Positions 12,288 through 23,622 of a stretch of 64,000 bases of DNA are shown here, one piece after another. The notes beneath the pieces were generated by a model, which was given only the letters and a program-made list of their open reading frames with translations, did not search any database and was not told where the DNA came from. Location of the stretch: the NCBI RefSeq assembly GCF_016801865.2, contig NC_068937.1:15746595-15810594 (forward strand), given 5' to 3'. The stretch is from Culex pipiens pallens. Its lineage: Eukaryota > Arthropoda > Insecta > Diptera > Culicidae. The first letter of the stretch is position 1, and each line of letters begins with the position of its first letter. The position numbers and the translations under genes were made by a program.

Positions 12288-13092
12288 TAGGGTGGTTCAT
12301 GAAAGGAAAATCATACATTTAAAAGTTAAGTTTTAAACATAAACTAATTTGAAAAACAGTATTTTTTCAAACAATATGAAAACGAATGAAAAAAAATAAT
12401 TTTCAAATCAAGACTAACATTTAAAAACTGCGTAGTATTGAATATTTTGAGGGTTTTTTTAAACATGCTAAAAAACAAATTTTTCAATGTTTGCTTTTTG
12501 AGTATTTTTGAAACCCCAGGGGTACCATAAAAAACCAACAAAAACGAAAAATAAATAAAATTTAGTTATAGGACTTTTTCAAAAAACATAAAAAAAATCC
12601 AGATTTGGACCTTTAGTCTCCAAAAAAATTAAAAATATTTTTTTTCGAGAAGATCAAAAAAATCCAGAAAAAAATCAATTTGTGACATTGGAAATTGGAC
12701 CATTAAGTGCTGAGATATTGGCATTAGAAAAGAGAGGCTGAGTGGGTGCGACTTTGAAATCTTGAATTTTTCTGCTTGTTCTTTTTTTCGATATATCTCA
12801 GCAACCAGAGGTCCCATTTCAATGTTTTTTAAACAAAATTTTAGGGAAATTTTATACCTTCGTTTTTTTTTCAGAAATTGTGTCAGAAAATCGAAAAACT
12901 TAAAATTTTAAGTTAAAATCAAACTTTAAGTGGCCAATCTTTTTGTAATGTAGTTTTCAATTGCAAATTCGATTTTGCATTTAAAACTGCAGTCAAAGAA
13001 AAAATTGATTTTTTTTTTTAATATTGTTTTTATTCATGGCGGAACATTTTTTGACAGTTTTTGTCCCATAAAAGATCCCATAATAAGATTAA

Positions 13093-13692
13093 AAAAAAAC
13101 AAAAAAATACGGATTTTGTGAAATAAATATCTTGTTAAAAAAATAATGTAAAGCTCAACATTTTTTAATATTTTTTCGAATAGTTCTCATCAGTGCCTAC
13201 AACTTGTCCAATGACACTAAATAAAAAAAAAATCAAAAGAAAAAAAAATCATTGTTTTTGCTCAAATGATTTTTTTTTTAATTTAAAATTTTGTCCCTAA
13301 ATGTTTTTAAAAATGAGTTTTTTTTATGAAGACTGTTACATTTTAAGTATGAGAAGTCCATATTCAATCTTCAGCTTTGTCAAATACACAAAAAAAAACA
13401 AAAAAAATACGGATTTTGTGAAATAAATATCTTGTTAAAAAAATAATGTAAAGCTCAACATTTTTTAATATTTTTTCGAATAGTTCTCATCACTGCCTAC
13501 AACTTGTCCAATGACACTAAATAAAAAAAAATCAAAAGAAAAAAAAATCATTGTTTTTGCTCAAATGATTTTTTTTAATTTGAAATTTTGTCCCTAAATG
13601 TTTTTAAAAATGAGTTTTTTTTATGAAGACTGTTACATTTTAAGTATGAGAAGTCCATATTCAATCTTCAGCTTTGTCAAATACACAAAAAA
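13093..13692 (+). repeat. Near-identical tandem duplication, about 300-bp unit
   Basis: Two adjacent copies (about 13093-13395 and 13396-13692) share landmarks ATACGGATTTTGTG, CATCAGTGCC/CATCACTGCC and TTCAATCTTCAGC at offsets of 297-300 bp. Apart from one substitution the differences I see are homopolymer lengths. It is either a very recent duplication or an assembly artefact. Confidence 0.8.
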
Positions 13693-13714
13693 AAACAAAA
13701 ATCGACACGAACGG

Positions 13715-13828
13715 CCAGGCCTACTGCGTTGCATTAACCGCAGATACAGATTCTGTGAACGGAGCACCTTTCACAGAATTAACAGGGAAGGAAGGATGCG
13801 TGGACATACCGTACTTATCACTCCGATT
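13715..13828 (-). repeat. Dispersed repeat GGCCAGGCCTACTGCGTTG (copy 2)
   Basis: Reverse orientation relative to the copies at 6262-6369 and 38478-38612. It contains ACTGCGTTGCATTAACCGCA, TTCTGTGAACGG and GTGGACATACCGTA. Confidence 0.65.
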
Positions 13829-13990
13829 TGTAAAAACGCAAAAAGTTATGAATAGTGAAGAGTTTGTTTATGTTTGTATTCTGCACTATTTTTATTCCTA
13901 CAAAATACGAAATAAAAAACTTAATTCAAAAATTTAATATAGAGTAGTACTTTACGGTTTACTAGTTAAGTTAATGTGTGAACCACCCTA

Positions 13991-14688
13991 ACATTCCCTC
14001 CTCTCGTCACCGTTAATTATTTGCATTTTTCCACCGGGCCCTAACGTAACCTAGACCAACCTTTTGGTCACCACGTCGGTGCAGAGCCCGGACCAACTTC
14101 TGCCTTATTTCACCTAAACCAGTTTCACTCTGTTGTTATTTTTGTTGCAGTTTTCCTCTTCGTTGTTTCCTCCAACCAACAACAAACTTTCCCCCGCGTG
14201 GTGCACACGTGTCTCTACCGGCCCCTCCCCTTAATCCACCTAAGTGAGTTGGTTTGGGAGGGTGATGTTTGGAAGCGTTTGGTGGTAACCACACATATTC
14301 AAATGATGACGATGATAATAATAACCGCATGATTCGGATGGGTTGGAAAGTTTCCACACACCCAGAGCTTTTCCTCGTGGCCGCAGGTTCAAATTACTTG
14401 GACTTGGCACTGGCCCTTCGTTGGTCGGTTGGTTGGTTGTTTGGGAAGGTGGTAAGGAAATGGGAAACCTTTTTTCAAGTGTAAGGTTCAGGTGAAAATT
14501 GTGCACTCAACCGAAGGAAAAGAGGAGGGAAATGTTTTCCTTAGATCTTATAATGACCCTTTTTTGTATTTGTTGGATTATCAACATATTGGAAAACAAA
14601 TGACTGATGATCCTTAAATTGACGAAAAAAGTTGAGCAAAATTTACGTTTATTATAAAGCATGTAATTTTAATGTTATTTTATCGTTT
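13991..14688. other. Single-copy non-coding stretch
   Basis: Base composition is more balanced than in the surroundings (13990-14510). Frames of 71-88 codons exist on both strands with no recognisable domain or supported splice sites. It could be intronic or regulatory DNA. Confidence 0.35.
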
Positions 14689-16338
14689 GAGCAATTCCAG
14701 CTCAAATCAGGATTTTTTCTGGTACTTTTGTACCCGACCCTCTCTGATTTCAATGAAACTTTGTAGACATGTTATCCTAGGCCTATATAAGTCATTTTTG
14801 TGTATATGGTGCCAATAGTACACGAGAATAACATTTGAGAAGGGCGTAAGTTATTTAAATATTTTAGTATTTTGCAATTTAAAAATTACTGTATCTTGAA
14901 GCCGTTGCATCGTATCAAAAAGTGGTTAAAGACAAACTTGTAGGAAATTGGACGGGCTTTCTGATTAAAAAAAAACACTGAAACAAAAATACACGCAACT
15001 TTTATGTCATTTTTCAATTTTTAAGTTTAAAAGTTAAATTTAAAGGTGAAGTCACGATTTTTTTTCGCTCAAAATTTTTGAGGAAACGCCCTAAGATGTT
15101 ACCAAAAGACTGACGAAAAATGCAGGATTGTATGTCTCTCCTAAAAAAATACAAAAATCATTTACTAAAACTGTTTTTTTGAAAAGTGGTCTAAACGTCA
15201 AAATTTTTAAAAACCGGTAGTGGGAATCGATTTCCCAGATAATTTTACATAAAAGTCTCCATATTGACCATTGTCCTATGTCCAATCCTTGGGAAGATAC
15301 AGCGGTTTTAAAAATAAAAATGTTGAAAAAACGGGATTTTTGGTGGTTTTTGACAATTTCTATATGACAGACTTGGTTTTTCAGTCTCGTAAATATTTTT
15401 ACCGGAAAGCTCGTCCAATTTCCCTTAAGTTTGCCTTTGAAAGCTTTTTGATTTATATCGTTTTTTATATTTACGTAATCAAGTTTACTATCCTGGTTTC
15501 TACCACACTGAAATAAATATTCTATTTTCAGTTATAAGCAATGTAATTAAGCTTATATCTGTAAGCCCTTACATCCAATTGAAATGCTGTCAAAGGCAAA
15601 CTTATGGGAAATTGGACGAGCTTTCCGTTAAAAATATTTACGAGACTGAAAAACCAAGTCTGTCATATAGAAATTGTCAAAAACCACCAAAAATCCCGTT
15701 TTTTCAACATTTTTATTTTTAAAACCGCTGTATCTTCCCAAGGATTGGACATAGGACAATGGTCAATATGGAGACTTTTATGTAAAATTGTCTGGAGAAT
15801 CGATTCCCACTACCGATTTTTGAAAATTTTGACGTTTAGACCACTTTTCAAAAAAACAGTTTTAGTTAATGATTTTTGTATTTTTTTAGGAGAGACTTAC
15901 CTTCCTGCATTTTTCGTCAGTCTTTTAGTAACATTTTAGGCTATTTCCTCAAAAATTTTGAACGAAAAAAAATCGTAACATCGCCTTTATATTTAAGTTT
16001 TAGACTTAAAAATCAAAAAATCTCATAGATGTGGCGTGTATTTTTCTTTCAGTGTATTTTTATCAGATAGCCCGTCCAATTTCCTACAAGTTTGTGTTTG
16101 ACCACTTTTTGATACGACGCAACGACTTCGAGATACAGTAATTTTTAAATTACAGAATACAAAAATATTTAAATACCTTACGCCCTTCTCAATTGTTATT
16201 CTCGAGTACTATTGGCTCCATATACACAAAAATGGCTTATATAAGCCTAGGATAACATGTCTACAAAGTTTCATTGAAATCGGAGAGGGTCGGGTACAAA
16301 AGTACCAGAAAAAATCCTGATATGAGCTGGAATTGCTC
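14689..16338. mobile_element. 1.65-kb palindromic element
   Basis: It starts GAGCAATTCCAGCTC and ends with its imperfect complement GAGCTGGAATTGCTC. Arms of about 760 bp (14689-15450 and 15590-16338) mirror each other throughout, for example TTGGACATAGGACAATGG at 15735-15765 against its complement at 15260-15290. The paired frames at 15091-15285 (minus) and 15604-15939 (plus) are mirror images. The only flanking direct repeat is a weak GTTT. It is non-autonomous; the arms are more diverged than those of the 753-2874 element. Confidence 0.8.
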
Positions 16339-17820
16339 GTTTTTCTTTATATGTTTTTGTATTTTTAGATTTTTTTACATTTGAAAAAAATAAACTGTCA
16401 ATTTTTGAACATTAAAAAAGCAAATGAATAACTCTGAATCCTGAAAAATTCAGATAAAATCTTCAATTAATCCTGAATGGTAAACAATATTAAATTTATT
16501 TTAATTTTTGAGAAACGAAGTAAGAATAAATCCTACAGCCCTATTTATCAAAGAAATTTCGTTCGCGAAACTTTAACCGTTCCTCGACTAGTTTTGATGA
16601 CTTGCCTAATTCACGCCCAACTGCGAAAAATTCCCCAAGCCTCCTAACCTTAACTCTTTTGTGCGATGACGGACCGCGTCACGCTCCAAATTCTTGGCGT
16701 GCCAAGTCAGCGCCAGCCAGCCAGTGTCAACTTTAAAAAACATTCCTCCCTAAAGCCGCTGTCTACGCTTTTGAGTGTGTGTGACTCAGTTGAGCACACG
16801 GACTGGTTATAAGCCTTTTCAGAAAAAAGTGACATCACACTTCTCTCAATTTCTTTCCCATTTTGTTTGTTTTTTTTTTTTTTTTTTTGGTGCTCCACAT
16901 ATTGATTTTTCCTCGTCGTCAAATTGGCTCCCCTCCCTTTTGCCCCCACTACTTTAAGTTTGGATTTAAACTCGGTTATTCTGTAATGAAGAAGTTAGTT
17001 TGAAACTGTAAAATGGGGTGACTTTGGTGTTTTAGCTGTTTGTTTAAATCTTAAGTCAATTTCATAAAAATAAATTAAATCTATTGAAACTTAATTACAG
17101 AAAAACTACAAAAAATTGTTTTTTTTTTTTCATTTATCAAAATCAATAAACTGACCAAATTCACCCAACTTAACAGTAAAATAGATCCAACCGATCGAAA
17201 TTAACCAGCTTCTTTCAGGCAGATGATGAGCAAATTTGCCACTTTAAAGTGATTAAGCCAATTGTACCCCCCCCCCCCCCCCCTGGGGGTGGAAAAGATG
17301 AAGGCAGACGACGGTTACAGGCTCTTCGTCCGACGACCTCCAAAATTAGTGCTGGCTAAGTGAATTGTAAACTCACGGTACCGTAGGTTGGAAAATTGGA
17401 GATACGTAATCCTCCCGGCTCGGTGTGGCAATTATCGACGATTAATTTCCGATGCCATCCGGTCTAAAAAGTAAAAATAAAAAAAATGCCGAAAAGTTGC
17501 AATTGCTCAAATGCACAAGAAGAGCCTTCAGCTTTTCGGATTGATTTTCGTGTTCTGCCTCCAACTTGACCCTGCCCGTCAAGTGAGTTTTTCATTTTGT
17601 GAGTTTTTATTTCATGTCTTGTTTTTTTTCGTGTTGAATTGCCTCCCCACCTAGTGTGGCCATCGCGATTTGAGCCTTTCTATGTGTTTCCATTAAAAAT
17701 TGATACAGTGAAAAAGTTGTTTCAAAAATATTAAAATTTAACTTCTCTGGTCCTTTGTTTTTCATATTTCAGATTTTTTTTTATTTTTGTGTGCATTTAT
17801 CTATCTATCACTTCCTCATC
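16339..17820. other. Single-copy non-coding stretch with a poly-C tract
   Basis: No gene is supported. A T-run lies at about 16870-16889. A run of 17 C (17267-17283) is followed by TGGGGG. About 16580-16960 and 17290-17600 have balanced composition and could be regulatory or intronic. Confidence 0.4.
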
Positions 17821-19310
17821 GAATCTTTGAATTTAAATCTTTTAAAATTCGAAACTTCAAAACTTCAAATCATCGAAAGTTGGAAAATTCGTAACATTAA
17901 TTTTTTGCATGAGAACATTCATAAACTACGTAGAAACTTTCATTTTTCGAAGTCTCAGACCCCTCTCACCATCCCCTTCGTGGACAATTGTCCATACAAA
18001 AAGAATCGTTTTTATATTGAGAGTGAACAATGGCCAAAGCACCCCTCCCCTCCCCGCCTCAAAATGTCCACGAAGTTTATGGATTCTCCCCTTCTCTGAA
18101 ATATCGAATCATCGAGTCTTCGAATTTGAGAATCTTCTATAAGATCTATAAATCTTCGAATCTAAGAAAATTTAAAACTTCAAAATATCATATCTGTAAA
18201 TCTTCAAAACATCGAAACTGCGTATCTTCGAAACTTTGAATTTATGAATCATTGCACCTTTGAAATTATGAATCATCGAAAGTGTGAATCTTCGAAACTT
18301 CGAATTTCGATTCAAAATCTTCGAAACATCAAAAATTCAAAACTTTGAATCTTCGAATCAAAACTTCGTGATACTGAAGCTTCGCATCTTTGAACCTTCG
18401 AATTTTCGCAGCTTTAAAACGTTAAATCTTCGAATCTTTCAATTTTCGCATGTTTGAAACTTGGAATCGGCGAATCTTCGAAACTTCAATTCGTCATGTT
18501 TTCAAATCAGGAAATGTTCGAAAGTTTGAAACTTCAAAACTTTGAATTTTCTAATCTTTGCATCATGAAACTTTGAATCTTCGAATCATCGAAACTGAGA
18601 ATGCTTTGAATCTGCGAATCTTCGAAACTTCTAATCTTGGCATTTTCGAATCTATGAATTTTCAAAATTTCCAAAAGTCAAAACATCGATTTTTCGAATC
18701 ATCAAATCTGCTAATCTGTAAAACTTTGAAAGTTCGAAACTTCGTAACTTTGAATCTTCTCATCTTTAAATCTTCGAATTTTCTAATCTTTGAAACATCG
18801 ATTCTTCGAATCTTCAAAATTTCGCATCTTTGAAACTTCGAAACTGCGACTTTTTGTATCTGCGAATCTTCGAAACTTCTAATCTTGGCATCTTCGAAAT
18901 TTCCAAAAGTCAAATAAAAATTTCGAATTTTCGAATCATTGAATCTTCGAATCATCAAAACTCGTAATCTTCGAATCAACGAATCTTTGAAACTCGAATT
19001 CTTCGAATCTATGAATCATCGGTTATAAAAAAAATCGAACCATCAAACCATCGAATCTGCAAATATTCGAAAGTTTGCCTCTTTGAATCGTAGAATCTTC
19101 GCATCATTGAAAACTTCGAATCTATAAATCTTCGAAACTTTGAACCTTGGTAACATCGAATCATCAAATCATCGAAACTTTAAATCAATGAATCTTCGAA
19201 TTTTCGAGACGTCGAAATTCCAAACTTAGAAACTATTCATCTTCGAATTATAAAATCTTCAAATTATCGAATCTTTTAATTTTCGAATCTACGATTTCTT
19301 TTAATTTTTT
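17821..19310. repeat. Degenerate octamer array (AATCTTCG-like)
   Basis: About 1.5 kb is built from diverged 8-nt units of the form AATCTTCG / AAACTTCG, giving recurrent TTCGAA palindromes. Units drift heavily and phase slips are common, unlike the clean 9-bp arrays elsewhere. The frames in it (for example 18662-18979) only reflect the repeat. Confidence 0.75.
17973..18085 (+). repeat. Dispersed-repeat fragment in the octamer array
   Basis: The block around GTGGACAATTGTCCATAC and GAACAATGGCCAAAGC is unlike the surrounding octamers. I recognise it as a common mosquito repeat fragment (memory only). GTGCATAAACCACGTGG at about 58564-58580 looks like a related type of remnant. Confidence 0.4.
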
Positions 19311-19442
19311 TTCAGCAATATGTTATTCGCTAACCCTACAAGATTGTCTAGGTTTGATCACAAATAATCGTTCACACTCTGCGCGTTACGTTTTTAATTT
19401 AATGTTCAAACGTGTATGGAAAACGCCATCTCATTTGTATTT

Positions 19443-20454
19443 GAGCAATTCTCTACGAAATCGGTATTTTTTCTTAAATTTTAATTTTTGTATTTTTGAA
19501 TCCGACTGAATCTTTTTTGGTGCCTTCGGTATGCCCAAAGAAGCCATTTTGCATTATTAGTTTGTCCATATAACTTTCCATACAAATTTGGCAGCTGGCC
19601 ATACAAAAATGATGTATGAAAATTCAAAAATCTGTATCTTTTGAAGGAATTTTTTGATCGATTTGGTGTCTTCGGCAAAGTTGTAGGTATAGATATGGAC
19701 TACACAGGAAAAAAAATGATACACGGTAAAAAATTTTTGATGATTTTTTATTTAACTTTTTGTCACTAAAACTTGATTTGCATAAAAACACTATTTTTAA
19801 TTTCTGGAGTTTTTTTGAAAAGGTCCAATAAACCAAATTTCCAGTTTTTGCTTTTTGGGTGTTTTTAGAACCGCCTTGAGTCAGGGGTATTGAAAAACTG
19901 AAAATTTAGTTTATTGGTCCTTTTAAAAAAAAACTCCAGATTTTTTCTATTTTTTGATATGTTTTAGAGGTCATCAAATTTCAACTTTTCAGAAATTTCC
20001 TGGTTGTGCAAAAAATCTTTGAGCGAGTTATGAATTTTTGAATTAATACTGATTTTTTCAAAAAATCGAAAAATTGATCGCAAAAAATTTTCAACTTCAT
20101 TTTTCGATGTAAAATCAAATTTGCAATAAAAAAGTACTTCAGTGAAATTTTGATAAAGTGCACCGTTTTCAGTTAAATCCATTTTTAAGGTGACTTTTTT
20201 GAAAATAGTCGCAGTTTTTCATTTTTTTAAATTAGTGCACATGTGTGCCCACTTTTGAAAAACATATTTTTGGAAAGCTGAGAAAATTCTCTATATTTTG
20301 CACTTTTGAACTTTGCTGATACGACCCTTAGTTGCTGAGATATTGCCATGCAAAGGTTTAAAAACAGGAAAATTGATGTTTTCTAAGTCCGATTGAAAAT
20401 TGATTTTCCTAAGTGCAAAAAATATCGAATGATCGAAATCTGAGAGAACTGCTC
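19443..20454. mobile_element. Palindromic element of the GAGCARTTCTCT family, copy C
   Basis: The left end is GAGCAATTCTCTACGAAATC and the right end, read on the other strand, is GAGCAGTTCTCTCAGATTTC, so the two ends are of different subtypes. Family landmarks (TTTGGCAGCTGGCCATACAA, TTTGGTGTCTTCGGCAAAG) are present. A 136-bp element sits inside at 19804-19939. A weak ATTT repeat flanks it. Confidence 0.8.
19804..19939. mobile_element. 136-bp hairpin MITE nested in copy C
   Basis: The ends CTGGAGTTTTTTTGAAAAGG and CCTTTT..AAACTCCAG, with AATAAACC / GTTTATT inside, form a long inverted repeat. Copy D at 59.6 kb lacks this block at the equivalent place, which shows it is an insertion. The internal motif CCGCCTTGAGTCAGGG recurs in fragments at 7030 and 33700. 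Confidence 0.7.
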
Positions 20455-20539
20455 ATTTTGATTATTTTAGTTTTTAATTTGAACAATTTTTTTCAACACC
20501 ACTACAGCGTTGAAATTGAGAAAATTCTTTGATATTTGA

Positions 20540-21490
20540 TGGTGCCATTCTGCCCCTGTTTGAAGATACAGTGTGTTCAAAGCTGGTCTAAAACGTATTT
20601 TAAGTATTTTAGACCAGTTTTGCGTATGCTGAATTTATTGACAGCAACAAAATAGCACAATACTTTCTTCGGTAATGACGAAGAGATTTTTGAAAAATTT
20701 AGTGAAAATCATTTAGTGAAAATCAAAATGTAAAAGCAGATTTTCCCATACAAATTCCCAAGTCAAATTGAAATGAAATGCGAAAAGTTTGGACTCTACC
20801 AAATTTTGGGAGGTTGCTTAAGTTTGTATGTTTTTTATATATGTATAAGAAATTGTTAGCAAAGAATTGGCCAAAGATGGAAATGTTCAAAAAATTGGTG
20901 GTGAACAAACAGGGTATTTTAATCTAAAATTTAAATAAATCTAGCAAACATTGAAATAAATATATTTACAAATAATCCAGGAATATTCTCTATAACTATC
21001 CCTAGAAAATATTTTGCTAAATAACTTCTGACAAAAGATACAGCGTATTCAAACTGGTATAAAGTGTATATATTTTATACCAGTTTGGAGCACGTTTGAT
21101 CATTTGACAGAAGCATTTTAGCACCGTACTTTCTTCGGGAAAATTATAGAGCTTATATGCACTCCACTGCTACTGTATTTTTTTAAATTTGATTAAAAAT
21201 TTAATGAATAAGAATAATGGAGTGGTTTGACGTTTGACGAATATTAAATTTTCAGAATGTCAGAATTTTGATGTTTCTGGTTCTTTTGACGGCCATTAAC
21301 AACCTCTTTCAAAGTTTCCCGAAGAAATTATTTTAATAAATTGCTTCAGATAAAAGATAAGTGAAGTTAAAACTGATACAAATTATACACAAATTATACC
21401 AGTTTTGGGAACGGTATATCTTTTTATAGAAGCATTTTAGCACCATGCTTTCTTCGGAAATGTTATGGTGCGTGTTCTGAACTACGGAGT
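20540..21490. repeat. Three successive hairpins with GATACAGCGT / ACTTTCTTCGG motifs
   Basis: Hairpins at about 20567-20680, 21040-21155 and 21345-21465 each have AAGATACAG..GT, then TGGTMTAAA.. and its complement TTTAKACCA, then AGCACCATRCTTTCTTCGG. They resemble the centre of the 4010-4689 element and the hairpin at 23320-23510. They look like decayed copies of one palindromic family. Confidence 0.65.
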
Positions 21491-21499
21491 TGTTATTTA

Positions 21500-21990
21500 A
21501 GTTTCAAAATCTGGTTGAAAAAAAAATCAAAGTCAAAAATAATAGGCTTAACAAAACGTGCCAAAATTTTAGGACGTTATTCAGGGGCTTCTATGAGACC
21601 AAAAACCGTTTGATCTGGCATCGAGTCACGCAAGAATATACACAGGTAAAAATAATGCATTAAAAAAGAGTAAAATATCAGATGAAAGATGGAAAAAGAT
21701 AACCTCAATTTTAATTTATACAAATTTCGGTTTACATCAACTATCTAAAACTCTTATTTACATGAAGAATAGTGCATAAAACTCGAAGAAATTTGCGGTG
21801 CAACTAACAGTACGAAAGCAGAAAATCCAATAAGGAAGAAAACTCTCAACAGAAAGACAGCAATCAGAACTCCAACTAAGAACGAACCAAAAACTAAACA
21901 AGACGAAGAAAGATAATCCCCGAACTTAATCCGGAACAACCAAACTAAAGGTAACTTGAAACTGAAGGAAACACTACTCCAAACAAAAAC
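21500..21990. other. Downstream flank of the small minus-strand gene
   Basis: If the gene at 21991-22678 is real this would be its 3' UTR. On the minus strand the poly(A)-signal variant ATTAAA occurs at 21715-21710; no canonical AATAAA was noted nearby. No other feature is evident. Confidence 0.25.
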
Positions 21991-22678
21991 TCAACCAAAA
22001 ACTATAACTCCACTAGAAATCTCGCAGAAATCGGATACCGTTTTCGTTGCCGCATTCGTGGACCTGCTGATGGGCATAGTTCCGCCGCCACCGCCTCCGA
22101 TTCCGATCGTGGTCGTTCCGTTGCTGCTGGTTCCATTGGTACTCGAGCCATTGTTGTTGTTGACGCCGTTGTTGTGCAGCAGCAGTTGCTGGGTGGGATC
22201 TTCCTGGTCCTCTAGGAAGCCATCGTCCTCGGCGGAGGACTGTGAGGATTCCTGAGGGAAGACGACGGCGGCCGGGAGATTCGATCAACCAAGACATTTG
22301 CAGATGTTTTCAGGAGGTAGAGAGTGTACGGGAGAAGAGGATTGCGAAGGGTTAGGTTAGTAAATGTGGGCGATTTTGAGGTTAGGTATGAACTGGTATA
22401 AAGAGATGAATACTTGGTTTTTTTTCTAATGGTTTCAGAGAACTGTCAAAACAATGTCTGTCGATTTTAATTAGGCACCAACCTATGATTGTATGACCTT
22501 GATTGTTTTGACAGTTCGCAGCGATTGCAATTGGTATAAGATTTTCAGATTGAGATAATTGAGAGGTTGAAGAAGAACTTGGGACAATAACCTTCTCACT
22601 GGATCCGTCACTACCCCTTCGAGAGCAGTTATTGTTGTGAAAGTCGTTGAAATTGATCTCAAAGAATATCGGGAACAT
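21991..22678 (-). CDS. Predicted two-exon gene, 115-residue Ser/Asn/Gly-rich protein
   Basis: I do not recognise this protein. Exon 1 CDS runs from the ATG at 22678 to 22592 (29 codons, MFPIFFEINF start) and ends at a possible donor AAG|GTTATT. The intron (22591-22252, 340 bp) ends in a pyrimidine-rich tract, CTTCCCTCAG. Exon 2 (22251-21991) continues in phase 0 for 86 codons: an acidic patch (EDDGFLEDQED), a Gln/Leu/Asn stretch, a Ser/Thr/Asn/Gly linker ending in six glycines, then SDFCEISSG and a TGA stop. Exon 2 has balanced codon use unlike the AT-rich surroundings, which is the main evidence. The start context has A at -3, but an upstream ATG (8 codons, out of frame) overlaps it. The donor is weak, so exon 1 may be wrong. 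Exon 2 could instead follow another phase-0 exon, such as the Klp10A exon at 35356-35591, or splice onward before the stop. The protein would be low-complexity with no membrane segment visible. Confidence 0.45.
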
Positions 22679-22900
22679 GCTTCATCCAGGTTTTCGCCAA
22701 AATGCTGTCAAAGTACTTTTTTCACTAGTCACAACACTGTTGTCGGCTTGACACCGCCCTATCCGTCCTGAGTTCGTCACTCAACTGTCAGTCTCCAAGA
22801 GCTCTTCAAATTCACTTTTCTAACAATTGAATCCACGAAAAACCACACCCACAAACTGTTCAAAAAACCGGCCGATCCGGAGCCGGCTATCGTCACTCGT
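22679..22900 (-). promoter_or_regulatory. Putative 5' UTR and promoter of the small minus-strand gene
   Basis: This non-repetitive stretch of balanced composition lies directly upstream of the ATG at 22678. No TATA box is obvious. It is assigned by position only. Confidence 0.25.
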
Positions 22901-23309
22901 GGAATGCCCCGGGAATGTCAGAATTTTTCCGGGTATTCCTCGGAACCTGGCCAACGCTGGTTGGCGAGACTACCAACCTGCCCACGAAGCCAAAAAAAAA
23001 AGCTAATCAAATTCCTTCACGCTACTATGACAGTGCCCGAAATGCTGAATAAAGGATTCACCACCAACGCCGAAAAAACAGAACTGTTCAGCACGATTAG
23101 TTTAATTGAAGCAAAAAAGTATGGATTTTCCTGTCCGGATCCTCGTGCGGCGCAATCCGAGTTTAGGGGGTATAAACAAATTTGGCCGGTTCCCATGGTG
23201 CCGGCGGAACGCCGAACGCGATTTCCGCGAATCGGGGTCGCGTAATCCCCGTTGCACTGCTTTTCCACCTCTTTGTATGTGTTTTTGGGGTGGCTCAATT
23301 TGACATTCA
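22901..23309. other. Unassigned moderately GC-rich block
   Basis: It contains frames of 113 codons (plus, 22904-23245) and 97 codons (minus, 23310-23017) with plausible composition but no domain I know. Phrases such as CCGGGAATGTCAGAATTT and CCATGGTGCCGGCGGAAC suggest a degraded mobile element rather than a host exon. Undetermined. Confidence 0.25.
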
Positions 23310-23317
23310 ATACCGAA

Positions 23318-23622
23318 GAAATATAGTCCAGGATGAGCTTTACAACTTTTCTGAAGAAAGTATGGTGATAAACTGCTTCTGTCGAAAGATACAGCTAATT
23401 CAAAACTGGTATAAATGTTGGCATTTTATACCAGTTTTTGAACAGGCTGTATCTTTTCACTGAAGCAATTTAGCAACATACTTTCTTCGGGAAAGTTTTA
23501 GAGAACAATCTCATCAAAATTTCTATTGTATTGCTATTCAAATAAGTTTTACAATGAACGTTTAAAAACCAAAATTTCAAACAAAAGTTTAGGGTGGTGC
23601 GAAAAATTCGCACCACCCTAAT
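23318..23622. repeat. Hairpin remnant with TTAGGGTGGTGCGAA end palindrome
   Basis: The hairpin at 23370-23510 belongs to the GATACAG / ACTTTCTTCGG family. It is followed at 23589-23621 by a 33-bp palindrome, TTAGGGTGGTGCGAA, 3 bp, and its exact complement. TTAGGGTGG is a hAT-like terminus, so the palindrome looks like two such ends abutting. Confidence 0.6.

Larger units (their letters stand above)
12288..13990. mobile_element. Element with TAGGGTGGTTCA termini
   Basis: TAGGGTGGTTCA at 12288 and its complement TGAACCACCCTA ending at 13990 form a 12-bp terminal inverted repeat of hAT-like type. The flanking 8-mers (12280-12287 and 13991-13998) do not match, so the two ends may belong to different insertions or the duplication has decayed. 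The interior holds a 300-bp tandem duplication and a dispersed repeat, and no recognisable transposase. Confidence 0.5.

Noticed and set aside
12280..13998. 8-bp target duplication for the TAGGGTGGTTCA element
   Set aside because: The flanking 8-mers do not match, so the hAT assignment rests only on the terminal repeats.
15091..15939. Related ORFs on both strands (64 and 111 codons)
   Set aside because: Inverted-repeat arms of the 14689-16338 palindrome, not a gene pair.
18000..19300. TTCGAATC motifs considered as tRNA T-loops
   Set aside because: They are part of the octamer array; no cloverleaf or A/B box arrangement is present.
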